64,000 bases of DNA, from positions 248,001 through 312,000 of the forward strand of contig JAKSZP010002652.1 in NCBI GenBank assembly GCA_022478985.1. Direction: 5' to 3'. A program made the translations under genes and the position numbers. A model generated the notes under the pieces. That model searched no databases and was not told the origin of the DNA. It saw only the letters and a list, made by a program, of their open reading frames with translations. Each line of letters opens with the position of its first letter. Positions within the stretch are counted from its first letter, which is position 1. This DNA is from Massospora cicadina (Eukaryota > Entomophthoromycota > Entomophthoromycetes > Entomophthorales > Entomophthoraceae). This document shows, in pieces, positions 54,689 to 64,000 of the stretch.

Positions 54689-55793
54689 TGCCAAAATCCG
54701 AGGATCACTCGCTTGTTTATTACTATCCTGCACGTCTATTTGGGCCAAAGTTCTGATGATTGATCCTTGATATTGAATTTAGTTTACAGTATTCGAACCA
54801 TGCAAAAACTCACTAGGCCTACTAAACTTGCCTCAACTCTTCCAGCCAATTTTGGGCACAATTTTCCCTCTGTGTTCAGGAACTTCTTCCAATGCAGGTG
54901 GATATACAAGTTGTGTATTAGGCGCGTCAAGCTTGTTAACACTTTCTCCAAAGAAAGGATTCAGTGAGAAAACCAGGAAACAGATAAAATAAATAAAACT
55001 TTTATTATAAGCTAGTTATTATATAATGATCATTAGGCAGGCACCAGTATTTATACCTCTAGGGCATCTCCTGGCCACATTCCAGCACAAAAATCAACAG
55101 AATTTTACCAACTTAGTTCAGCACTTGAACTGATATGACTGAACCTATTCTTAGGTTTTATTGGTGGCAAAATACTATCAAAATCGGGAGGATTTTAAGT
55201 ACAAAAATTGTGATAAAAGCATGCAAAATTGTCCAAAGATCTTCTGGATTTCAGTTTCATCATACTGCTGACAAAACACACCTTCTGTGAAACTTTGGCA
55301 TCAATTGAAGTAAAAGATGCACCCTTAATCAGGACGTCAGCAGGCCTCTCCCTTGATAGCATTGTAACCCCTTTCAGGCGGTCCATGCAAGTGCTATTGT
55401 GCCAATTACACAGTTCAACATATAAATTTCGCCCTAAGGCAGAAAATTGATTATGTTTTTTGTTCATCTGAAGTCCATGGGATTATCAGACGTTAACTTC
55501 AGGTCTGTCCTAAACAATTTTATATACAAGTAAGTTGATTGTGTTCCCAATAATAGGACCAATTGCTGAGATTTGATACATAGGAAATTGGCCATAATAT
55601 GTGAGCATATTCAGCCTGAACGCTCTGATAAAAACTTTATCAAGTTGTAATTGAGATATTTGGCCCAAATCGTATAATTGCAATAGGCTTTGAGGTGAGG
55701 ATATAGGTGTTAGCTCTAATCGTTGAAAGGGTAATCAGCCCAATCTGATGGTTGTTGAAGGTTTATTTTCGAGTCAATCACCATAATCTGACA
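54689..55793 (-). repeat. E9 3' LTR, 1,105 bp
   Basis: Plus-strand ends TGCCAAAATCC and ATAATCTGACA. On the minus strand TGTCAGATT starts it, a GGTATAAATACTGG TATA-like box is near 55,050 and AATAAAAG near 54,998. It aligns with 62,234-63,345 throughout, including a shared 90/65-codon fortuitous frame. Length is about three times that of the M1/P1 LTRs. Confidence 0.95.
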
Positions 55794-55808
55794 TTTCCAC
55801 CTTCTTGA
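55794..55808 (-). other. E9 polypurine tract
   Basis: On the minus strand TCAAGAAGGTGGAAA runs into the LTR start TGTCAG. Confidence 0.75.
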
Positions 55809-56079
55809 CTTGAACATAAGCCCTAAGGTTCCCAACTAGCCTATGTTGGTCTATTATCATTGGCCCAAACACCTGATGAGCATGGAGTTGGGTTTTCTAT
55901 TTGGTAACTTCAGCCCAAATGCCCGATGAGTCGAAGTATGATGGCCCAAATGCCCATCGAGTCTGAAGTTGGATCCTTTCCCCAACCTAAAGTGCAAACT
56001 AAAAATCAATTAGAATAAAACTTTTATATAAATATTTTTTTTGTTTTTGGTTATGTTTTTTTGTGTTTTTTCCACTTTT

Positions 56080-57130
56080 TCTTTTCTTAATCAACTACTT
56101 ATTAAACCTTCTTAGGAATTTTGCATGGACTTAGTTGTATATATGGCCAGTCCTAATATCCTTGATTGTGTATAAGAACTTAGACGTTTTCTCAATCACT
56201 TCAAATGGCTCAACCCAGATGTAATCTAACTTTTGCAATCAGCCCAATCTGTGGGTGTTGCAAGATAGAACTTCATCATTAACTTCAAATTTGGCCAGTG
56301 GGTAGCAATTCTCTAAGTCCTTTTGATGTTGGGCCTTTTTCTTGGCAAAACTGTTGTCAAAGCTTGAGCTTGTAGTTTGATTAAATCATCCACAAGCTTC
56401 TCGACGTATTGAGGATAGGTGTTTTTGCCAGGAATCTCTAGGGCCAAATATAGCAGCATTGGTAGGGCCAGGTGTCTACCATATAATACTTGAAACGGAG
56501 ACATCCTGTTTGATGAATGGTAAGAGATTTTGTAGGTGAAGACTGCCGAACTTAGATAAGTACTCCATTCAGATGGTTTGGCTGAGGTTAATTTCTGGAT
56601 AATGTTCATCAACGTTCTATTTGCACGCTCAACTGTAGTCCCATTAGTTTTGGGGTTGTAAGGAGCAGTAAGCACACCTCATACTCACACTTATTGGTTG
56701 AGCTTGGCAAGGACATTGGCAGTAAAGTTGGTTCTGTTATCAGTCAGAATAACCTGGGGACATCCTGTTTGTGGATGATGTTTTCATGGATGAACTTGGT
56801 GGTGGTTGCTGCTCCAGCTTCCCAGATAGCCTTGGCCTCAGCCTATTTGGTCAAGTGGTCGATGGCTACAATTATGTACTTAACCTTTGTATTGCTTGTT
56901 AGAAGTGGGCCAACAATGTCAATAGATACAGTGTGCCAGGAAAAGTTGGGCCTAACAAGGTGGTAAGATGTGCTTTTTTGGAATGGTTTTTTACCTTGGC
57001 ACTCTGCACAGCATTCCAGCATTTCTTGGATGTCAAAATGCAATAACTCCCAGTAGTAGAATTGCTTCATGTGCTCTTTCGTCTTCTTGAATCCGCCATG
57101 CCCTATGGCCTTATGCGCTGCCATTATTAG
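56080..57130 (-). pseudogene. E9 integrase
   Basis: Zinc module: AIGHGGFKKTKEHMKQFYYW and CCAECQGKK (HHCC). Core: HTVSIDIVGPLLTSNTKVKY with the first Asp; the second Asp block is decayed; MLTAPYNPKTNGTTVERANR carries the catalytic Glu. Then KISYHSSNRMSPFQVLYGRH. The end WVEPFEVIEKTSKFLYTIKD has EPF in place of GPF and closes with VHAKFLRRFNK plus stop near 56,100. One TAA replaces Gln before VHAKF. There is no chromodomain. Confidence 0.9.
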
Positions 57131-57775
57131 GTCTGTTCAGGCTGATGGTCTTGGGAAAAAATTTTGTCCTCAAATATCTTGTAAAGTGTCCCGTTTTTGA
57201 TGGTTATATTTTTTTGTAGATCTGATATTATTTTTTGGATGGATTTGGGCTCATCCTGATACTCTCTACTAATCATTTTCATAAACAACTCATCAGTGGC
57301 CTGACTAAGTATTACGATGGTGGGTAGTCAGGATAGACAGTTGGCATTTTGGTGTTTTGACCCAGCTCATTGCTCAAAGGTGTAGTTATAAGCTTGAAGC
57401 TTTAATTCCCAGTGGGCTAATCGGCTCTCAGGTTCTCTTAAGTTGTTTAATCATCTTAGGGAATCATGATTAGTAAAAACATATAATAAGTGCCATGAAG
57501 ATAGACTTGGTATTGCTTGCAGACATAATTGATGGCCAAGGATTCTCATTCCATCACCTTGTAGTTCCTTTTGTGAATGTTTAAGGTCTGACTAGCAAAG
57601 GCAACTAGATGTTCTTTACCATCTTCTCCAACTTGGGACAACACAGCCCCAACTGCTGTTTGGGATGCATCAGTTTGGATGATAAATTAGCAATTAAAGT
57701 CCGGGTATCTAAGAACAGGCGCGCTTAATAGGCCGATTGGAGTTGTTCAAATGTATCCTGGCAAGCTGGAGTTCA
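57131..57775 (-). pseudogene. E9 RNase H and integrase N-terminal linker
   Basis: The minus strand reads QTDASQTAVGAVLSQVGEDG around 57,610-57,680 (first acidic motif, frame-corrected), LNIHKRNYKVMEXESLAINY around 57,530-57,590, and LAHWELKLQAYNYTFEQ around 57,360-57,430. Parts in 57,140-57,340 belong to the start of integrase. Several frame changes are present. Confidence 0.75.
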
Positions 57776-58470
57776 ATAAAATGGGACCTTTTCTCTAAGA
57801 AGATAGAAAAGCGGCTCTCCAAGTTGTGCGAAGTCAGCAATAGTACCATTCATGCTTAGGAATACTTGAATATCGCGCTTGGATTTGGGCCATTTCATTT
57901 TGGAGATGGCATCAAGTTTAGAGGGTTGGGGCCAAAGACCCACTTTATTAATCACAAATCTGAGGTATTCCAGTTTGTTTTGAAAACTGACATTTTCTAG
58001 ATTTGATTTTTAAGTTTTCAGAAGCTAGCCTTTTGAAAACCCCTTCTAAGTGTTCCAGGTGGAACAAAAGTTCGGCTGAAAACATTGTTATCATCAGAGT
58101 ACACTAGTACACACATGACAATTTCAAGTCTCTCAGAATTGTGTCCATTGCCCATTGGAATGCAGCTGGGGCATTGCAGAGCCCTTGAGGCATTTTTTGT
58201 CAGCTGGAATAGGCCCTCTTGGGTTATAATTGCACATTTCATGCTCCCTTTGGGAATATCTATTTGCCAATATCCGCTGATGAGGCCCATTGCTGAGAAG
58301 AACTTTTCGCCCCCTAGCCTATCCAAGGCGTCATCAATTTGTGGTAGTGGTTACAAGTCCTTCTTTGTGATGTTGTTTAACTTCATATAGTCAATGACTA
58401 CTCAGTTGCTTCCGTCCTTCTTCTTCACTATTAAAATTGGTGCTGTCCATGGACTTTTTGAAGTGACTAG
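57776..58470 (-). pseudogene. E9 reverse transcriptase
   Basis: Minus frames: LDRLGGEKFFSAMGLISGYW, QIDIPKGSMKCAIITQEGLF, ALQCPSCIPMGN (decayed MPQGL-NAP-FQ) and VMCVLVYSDDNNVFSRTFVP. The first catalytic Asp is Gly (AMGL for AMDL) and the loop is YSDD. The thumb KMKWPKSKRDIQVFLSM is in the next piece (57,955-57,773). RT similarity to E8 is high in the SAM-LIS-YWQIDI block. Confidence 0.85.
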
Positions 58471-58740
58471 CATGCCACGATTGAGGAGTTCCTTAATTTC
58501 ATTGGATACTGCTTCTTCTGATGATTTTGAGCATCTAATAGGGCGTGATAAATAGGTTTATGATCTCCAGTATTGATTTTGTGGGTGACACCATTAGCAC
58601 ATCCCAAGTCAAAATCGTCTTGTGCAAGTATTTCCCAATATTTAGAGAATAACTCCTGAGCTTGGCCTTTCTCAGAGTTGGTCAGGTTGCTTAAATCGGT
58701 CATAGGGAAAACATTTACTATGCTGAGTTGGTAATTATCA
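58471..58740 (-). pseudogene. E9 protease-RT linker
   Basis: A 78-codon frame reads LTNSEKGQAQELFSKYWEIL, AQDDFDLGCANGVTHKINTG and DHKPIYHALLDAQNHQKKQY, the conserved segment that leads into the RT fingers. The same block is found in E7 and E8, so these three belong to one broad lineage. Confidence 0.8.
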
Positions 58741-58865
58741 GGGAGCCCTAAATTGACAAAAGTTCCAAACTCATGGAATGAGTGAATTTCCGTGGTAGGG
58801 AACAGATGCAGAAAAGCGATTGTTTAATGCCGCATGATGGAGATGGGCCAATTTTGCAGGTTTGC

Positions 58866-58931
58866 ACATAAGTTATGTATTTCTTTTTTAGTACTAGATG
58901 GTCCCAACCCTGACATAAGTTATGTATTTCT
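58866..58931 (-). mobile_element. Micro-insertion with 19-bp target duplication and poly(A) tip
   Basis: ACATAAGTTATGTATTTCT is present at 58,866-58,884 and again at 58,913-58,931. The 28 bases between read, on the minus strand, CAGGGTTGGGACCATCTAGT followed by ACTAAAAA. Thus 23 bases of unique sequence plus an A tail sit in the pol linker of E9. It shares the ATCTAGTACT tip with the insertion in LINE-2. It must be younger than E9. Confidence 0.8.
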
Positions 58932-59199
58932 CCGTGGCCCAGAATGATAATACCAGGGGCAATGTTTGGTTCGAATTGAGATTTAGACCATGGTTGATAT
59001 ATTTCACCATAAAGTCCTTCTGAGATATTAATTGTTAGTCCCATCAGGATGATTACTTGTTCTCCAGATGGTATAGTGATGGTCTAATTTGATTGAAGTG
59101 GAATGCCATTTGACTGATCAATTTGAGTGGGAAGTGGTTTTATCTTTGACCAAGCTTTGGAATACTCAATCGAGATGACCCCATCTTTATAGGCCAGAT

Positions 59200-59715
59200 T
59201 TATGAGTAGGCTGGGTTTCTTTTCTCAGCCTCCTTATCATGGCTATAGTAAAGTGGAATAGTCTGGCCAAGAATGGTGAGAGTATAGTCCTTATGATTGG
59301 TAACAATTCCATATCTTCTTAGGAAATCAGTCCCAATTAGGATATCATAGTTTGTATTTGGCAACAAATTGGCAGGTGTTGTTTCTACAATGGATCTAAA
59401 TCTGAGTGGTAGGGTACTGTAGGCGCCCAGAGATTTAGTTGTATGTGCTCCAGCAGTTCCATATTCCTGACAGTGGGCAACATCAGGTGCAATTTTCAGT
59501 TTTTTAACCAACTTTGTGCTAAGTATATTGATAAGAGCACCACTATTGACGATGGCCCAAACTTGCACCTTGTTTACTGCTATGTCTACATAAGTACATT
59601 CAGAGTAGTTTTCAGAGGTATTGATTGTATGAATGCTGTGATTGCTTCCCAATTCCAGGTGTAATTTCAGGCTTGAGCAAATATCTGGGAAGTTATCTGC
59701 TAAGGTCTTCATGGG
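59200..59715 (-). pseudogene. E9 aspartic protease, active site mutated
   Basis: A 170-codon open frame reads YVDIAVNKVQVWAIVNSGAL, INILSTKLVKKLKIAPDVAH, TAGAHTTKSLGAYSTLPLRF and YDILIGTDFLRRYG. The catalytic triplet is NSG instead of DSG/DTG: Asp changed to Asn by one G-to-A change, so it could not cleave. Otherwise the fold elements (YDILIGTDFL) are well preserved. Confidence 0.9.
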
Positions 59716-62215
59716 TATGGCTACTTGAACATTGTTAAGCTTAGGTAGGTCAGTTGAACATCTATGTTGGAGGTCTAAACCCTGATCAATAATCTGCTTT
59801 GCGTAGGGTTTTTATACTTCAGCTTGGGCTTCTTTGGTAAATTTCAAGGGTTTAGTTGCTTTTGCTGTGGCCTGAGTAGTGACCATCATGACATCATTAG
59901 CCACGATATGGTGGAGGTATCTTTAGCAACATCTTCGGCCCTAAAGAGCTCATCAGGGTTAGGTGGAATGGTTTGAAAATCTCTGGAGTTGGAGCAGTCC
60001 GCCTCTACTCCACCTGCTCTTTCCCAGCCTCATTGTCACTGTTAATTTCTAGAGAAAATTTGACCCCAAGCTATTTGTTAGACCATCTGAAGCATTGTCT
60101 AGCAAAATGCCCTTGTTGACCGCAAATTTGGCAAGTAATCAGCCCTGTTTGCTGTTTTTGCTCATTTTTTGGTTCATATTTTGGAAAAAAATTTTCCCTG
60201 GTTGGACATCATGTTGTTTTTTGAGCCTTAAAATCGAGATTTTTGCTGATCTTTGGCCTAATTAGGAGTATTAAAATTATGGGAACAGCTTCTCGAGTAA
60301 TTGATAAGCTCTTGGATTTCCAAGCTTCCATTGAATGCAGGCAGCATAACATTGTGCAGTTCACGGAAGGGCATAATAATGTGCTCCATTGCAATATTGG
60401 CGTCAAACTTAACTATTGCATTGCACCCACGCAGAACTTGTGTCTCATGGAAGAATCTATCTCCAAAGTCCCTAATAGTCTCATTCTGTTTGAATTTGAT
60501 AATAAAAAGCTCTCTTTATCAGGTTTCTAGTTTCTTGGGCCCTCCAAACTGTTTTGTTATTGCAATTTTGGCATACATATAGGACCAATCGTCGCCCAAA
60601 TAGGGCATAATGAAGTCACAGCTATGGGCATCAAGTGAGTTAATCAGTGTTAAACCTTTCGCATGGTTTGATGCTCCTCTCATTGTTTTTTCAAATAATT
60701 TGAGGAAAGAGTGAACGTTTCCATCCTTATCAAACTTTGGTAAATTCAGTGGTTGAAGTCATCTCGCCCTATTTTGGGCATATGAGTTGTACTTCTTCTG
60801 GAACGTCTTGATGTATCATCACCCATAATCAGCCCCTTTCCCGTTGGGAAATATCTGGAGCTGGGATTGATTCTAGGACTCTAGGCATAGAACGGATGTT
60901 CAAAATATCCATTACTTCATCAGTGTCAACTTCTGATGATTAAATTTCATGGTATTGCTCTGAAGTACTGAATTCTGACGCCTGAATTCGGCCCTTAGTT
61001 ACTTTCACAGTTTGCTTTTAGCCAGATAAGTTGGATAATTTTCCTATTTCTTTTTTGTCAAAGTTGGGCGAGCACTGGCAGCCTTGCTTTTGAGGGATTC
61101 AAATTTTTTAAGGTTGTCATACTCCTCATTGAATAAAGCTCTTGTCCATACTAACTCACTGGGAATTTGCAGTTAATATCTGCATTCTGAGTTACCAATT
61201 TTTCTGAGTAATTTCTTTGTTTCTGGCATGCAACCTCGACACAAAAGCCTTAAGTTTAGAAATTTACTCTTTGATCTGGGCATGCTCCTCATCCCTATCC
61301 GGGACAGCTGGCCTTGCTGCAGGGTCCTCAAAGTTTTTGTTGATAGTATCTAGCTCAGCCTGAACATACTCTTCAAAGTCATCAACTTTTTAATTTAAAT
61401 CCAGATGATTTCTTTGGCCTGGAGTGGCATATATGGTAAGTCATTCTGATTGAGACAATAGGTAATCTGAATGGCTTTCCAGTTTTTGACAGCAGTTATT
61501 CATAGTTTGTACCCATTCTTGTGATAGCCCATGGTGGGCCAGAATTTCTGTGGCTATCTTTGGGACTCCTTCATTCAGAAGCTCCTTAAGAAGGTGTTTA
61601 ATCTCCCATGAGCTTCATTGGCAAGTCCCATATTATCAACAATTGCCTTTGTGGACTTCAGCAAAACTGGAATTTAGCTTGTCCAGTAGGTCATTTTGGG
61701 AATATTGTTCCTCCCTTGCACACGGTAGAATTCCATGATTTCCAGATTTTGTTTAGCAATTATTCACCTGGTATGCTTAATTGAGGGTTGAACAAAGTTA
61801 AATAGAATTTGTTAGTTGCTTGACTATCTGTGAGACGTCTGGCAAGAGATGCCATAGTTGCATTGTGGTACTTCATATAAATCTCCATCTTGAGTGCCTG
61901 ATTTTTAAGGTAGTAGAACAGGCAAAAGGAGGGATCGATTTGTGAAGTACCAATCCTAAAACCCTGATATAGGGTTTCCAGCATAGCTTTTACGCTTGAA
62001 GATGTAAGATCAATTGGGCTGGTTGTATCTGCATGAGCTCCCCCCACTGTGATAAGATCCAGGGAGTAGGAGGTACCCGCTTCAGAGCTGTAGTGGTTGG
62101 TATTAAAATAATCTGAGATTTCTTTGTCATTGGTTTCCATCTTGTTGTCACTTTCTCATCTGGCCGACTCTTCCAGTAATTAGTTATTGGAATCCATTTC
62201 AGATAATGTAACTGG
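59716..62215 (-). pseudogene. E9 gag with CCHC knuckle
   Basis: From the right: METNDKEISDYFNTNHYSSE and TSPIDLTSSSVKAMLETLYQ (N-terminal part, about 62,140-61,760), a decayed middle and coiled-coil-like segments (61,100-61,500), the capsid-like end near 60,200-60,700 and the knuckle GLITCQICGQQGHFARQCFR at 60,092-60,133. Frame breaks are many. The N-terminal part has no Gly-X-Y tract, unlike M1/P1. Confidence 0.7.
60092..60133 (-). other. CCHC zinc knuckle of E9 Gag
   Basis: C-Q-I-C-G-Q-Q-G-H-F-A-R-Q-C fits CX2CX4HX4C, intact and of the classical retroviral form with Gly before His. Confidence 0.9.
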
Positions 62216-62231
62216 TTTTTAGTGAGCATCA
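62214..62231 (-). other. E9 primer-binding site (degraded)
   Basis: The minus strand reads TGATGCTCACTAAAAACC two bases inside the LTR edge. Its first twelve bases match TGGTGCTCACTA of M1 and E6 except one G-to-A. Confidence 0.6.
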
Positions 62232-62233
62232 GT

Positions 62234-63345
62234 TGTCAAAATCCAAAAATTGCTCACTTGTTTATTATTATCTTGCACGTCTATTCAGGGTGAAGTTCCT
62301 ATGATTGATCATTGATAATGCCTGTAGTTTACGGTATTCAGACCGTTCAAAAACTCATGAGGCCTACTAAATTCGCCTTGACTCTAATGGCCAATTTTGG
62401 GCACAATTTTCCCTTTGTGTTCAGGAACTTCTTCTGAGGCAGGTGGATATACAAGCTGTGGATTAGGCGCATCCAGCTTTTTAACACTTTCTCCAAAGAA
62501 AGGATTCAGTGAGAAAACCAGGAAAGAGATAAAATAATATAAACTTTTTATTATAAGCTAGTTATTAGATAATGGTCATTAGGCCAGGCACCAGTATTTA
62601 TACCTCTAGGGCATCTCCTGGCCACATTCCAGCACAAAATTTCAACAGATACTTTACCACCTCAGTTCAGCCCTTGAACTAATATGACTGAAACCTATTT
62701 TTAGGTTTTATTGGTGGCAAAATACTATCAAAATTGGGAGGATTTTAGGTACAAAAATTGTGATAAAAGCATGCAAAATTGTTCAAAGATCTTCTGGATT
62801 TCAGTTTCATCATACTGCTGACAAAACACACCTTCTGTGAAACTTTGGCATCAATTGAAGTAAAAGATGCACCCTTAATCAGGACGTCAGCTGGCCTCTC
62901 CCTCAATAGCACTAGGTAACCCCTTTTGGGCAGTCCATCCAAGTGCTATCATGCTGATTACACGGATTGACATAAAAATTTCGCCCTAAGGTGGAAAATT
63001 GATTATGTTTGTCGTTCATCTGAAGTCCATGGGATTTTTAGACATTAACTTCAGGTCAATCCTGAACGATTTTGTATACAAGTAAGTTGATTGTGTTCCT
63101 GATAATTGGGACCAATTGCTAAGATTTGATATATAGAAAATTGGCCATAATATGTGAGCTTATTCAGCCTGAGCGCTCTGATAAAAACTTGATTGAATTG
63201 TCAATGAGATAGTTGGCCCAAATTGTATGATTGCAATAGTCTTTGAGGTGAGAATATAGGTGTTGGATCAAGAGTTGAAAGGGTAATTGGCCTGATCTGA
63301 TGGTTGTTGAAGGTTTATTTTTGAGTCAACCATCAGAATCTGACA
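62234..63345 (-). repeat. E9 5' LTR, 1,112 bp
   Basis: Plus-strand ends TGTCAAAATCC and AGAATCTGACA. It aligns with the 3' LTR over its full length, with substitutions and small indels; the block 62,800-62,890 is nearly identical to 55,230-55,345. Confidence 0.95.
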
Positions 63346-64000
63346 CATGGTAATATATGACTTGATTCAGGATAAACTGTCAGTACTTGTTGCATCAAAT
63401 TTTGCTAGAGCCTTCGTCTTGATCATCTAGTCAGATGATCAATTGCAACTATAATGTATTTGACTCCCCCATGCTCATAGTCAGTGGTCCAATCACATTG
63501 AGGGACACCATATGCTAGGCAAATCTAAGGCGGATCAGTCAATACCTGGTTGTGTTCTTATATGGTTTATTCAACTGGTACTCCATACAGCAAGCCAGAT
63601 AGTTGGCCATTTCATAATTGATAGAATCCCAGTAATATTTCTCGCAAATGTGTCAGTTGTCCTTCTCAGGCTTCCATGCCCGACAACCTTATGTGCACCT
63701 TGAATTATAGCCACATGTTCAGATGGTATCAGAAATAAGGTCATTTTTCGTTGAATTTCTTCATACTTGTCCATCCTTGATTTTAGTATTTTCCATCGCT
63801 TTTTAGAGCACCTTGTATCTCTCAGGGCTCATTCCCACTTTCTCCATTGACCATTCTTTGAAACAGCTCATCAGCCTGTTGATATACCACTTGGATCATT
63901 GGTAACCATGATAAGTCATCCACATTTTGATGAGAAGCTCCTACTTAGTGGACTATCTCAAAGTCGTAAGCTTGAAGCTTCAGTTCCCATCAGGACAGAC
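63346..64000 (-). pseudogene. E10 integrase, 5' part, and end of RNase H
   Basis: The minus strand reads, from the window edge, an RNase H end (63,850-64,000), then AIIQGAHKVVGHGSLRRTTD with YYWDSINYEMANYLACCMEY (zinc module, frame-corrected), YEHGGVKYIIVAIDHLTR (core) and FILNQVIYYHG, where E9 starts. CATGG at 63,346-63,350 is the second copy of the E9 target duplication. The second half is at 53,790-54,688. Confidence 0.8.

Larger units (their letters stand above)
54689..63345 (-). mobile_element. E9: complete Ty3/gypsy retrotransposon, 8,657 bp
   Basis: Two LTRs of 1,105 and 1,112 bp with TG...CA ends, a perfect 5-bp duplication, PBS, gag with CCHC knuckle, protease, RT, RNase H, integrase and polypurine tract in the canonical order. 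It is inserted in the integrase core of E10: joining the flanks with one CATGG restores an open frame FILNQVIYYHGCLQVLLSDN. This is the clearest full element of the window. Its genes carry stops and shifts. Confidence 0.95.

Noticed and set aside
55195..55467. 90-codon minus frame shared with 62,745-62,942 as a conserved gene
   Set aside because: The two copies are the two LTRs of E9, so similarity reflects LTR duplication, not protein conservation.
1..64000. Cellular protein genes, rRNA or tRNA genes
   Set aside because: No convincing non-retroelement protein domain, no rRNA-like conserved blocks and no tRNA cloverleaf were found by reading; a tRNAscan or Rfam run could still find a short one.
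1..64000. Classical ascomycete repeat-induced point mutation as the definite cause of decay
   Set aside because: Stops arise in both CpG and CpA contexts and I cannot compute indices by eye; simple methyl-cytosine deamination explains the examples equally well.

Overview
The window reads as a fragment of a large, transposon-rich eukaryotic genome. I found no convincing host gene, rRNA, tRNA or CRISPR array in 64 kb. Every stretch with recognisable coding content comes from a degraded retrotransposon: Ty3/gypsy (Metaviridae-type) LTR elements, two lineages of which carry a C-terminal chromodomain, and L1-like LINEs with an apurinic-type endonuclease, a reverse transcriptase and a C-terminal Cys/His knuckle. 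A filamentous fungus is my best guess because of the chromoviruses and compact elements, but a plant or another eukaryote is not excluded. All ORFs are broken by frameshifts and stops. Many stops look like C-to-T changes (CGA to TGA, CAG to TAG, CAA to TAA), as expected for old silenced copies in methylated or otherwise mutated DNA.

For reference I name the copies E1-E10, M1, P1 and LINE-1 to LINE-3. Layout: 1-1.9 kb is the 3' end and LTR of E1 (+). 1.9-5.3 kb is chromovirus E2 (+), RT to chromodomain, with its 3' LTR. 5.5-8.6 kb is element E3 (+), protease to integrase. 8.7-9.96 kb and 21.6-23.19 kb are the two halves of chromovirus E4 (+). E4 is split by M1 (-, 9,964-21,615, two LTRs), which is itself split inside its RT by a near full-length LINE-1 (+, 12,363-17,635) with a 16-bp target duplication. 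23.2-29.5 kb is P1 (+), the same family as M1 and the best preserved copy, followed by the tail and LTR of E5 (+, to 30,233).

30.2-34.7 kb is E6 (-), which lacks integrase. 35.1-40.7 kb is E7 (-), with a solo-LTR-like block. 40.7-46.0 kb is LINE-2 (-), a second full-length relative of LINE-1. 47.1-51.6 kb is E8 (+), cut by a 5'-truncated LINE-3 (51.6-53.8 kb). 53.8-64 kb is E10 (-), split in its integrase by the complete 8.66-kb element E9 (-, 54,689-63,345), which has 1.1-kb LTRs and a perfect 5-bp target duplication.

The window is a nested archive whose order of insertion can be read directly: LINE-1 after M1 after E4, and E9 after E10. The most unusual things are a collagen-like Gly-X-Y tract inside the Gag of the M1/P1 family, one shared and unassigned tRNA primer-binding sequence in several otherwise different elements, and two tiny target-site-flanked insertions ending in the same ATCTAGTACT plus poly(A), which look like the 3' tips of an otherwise unseen short retroposon.
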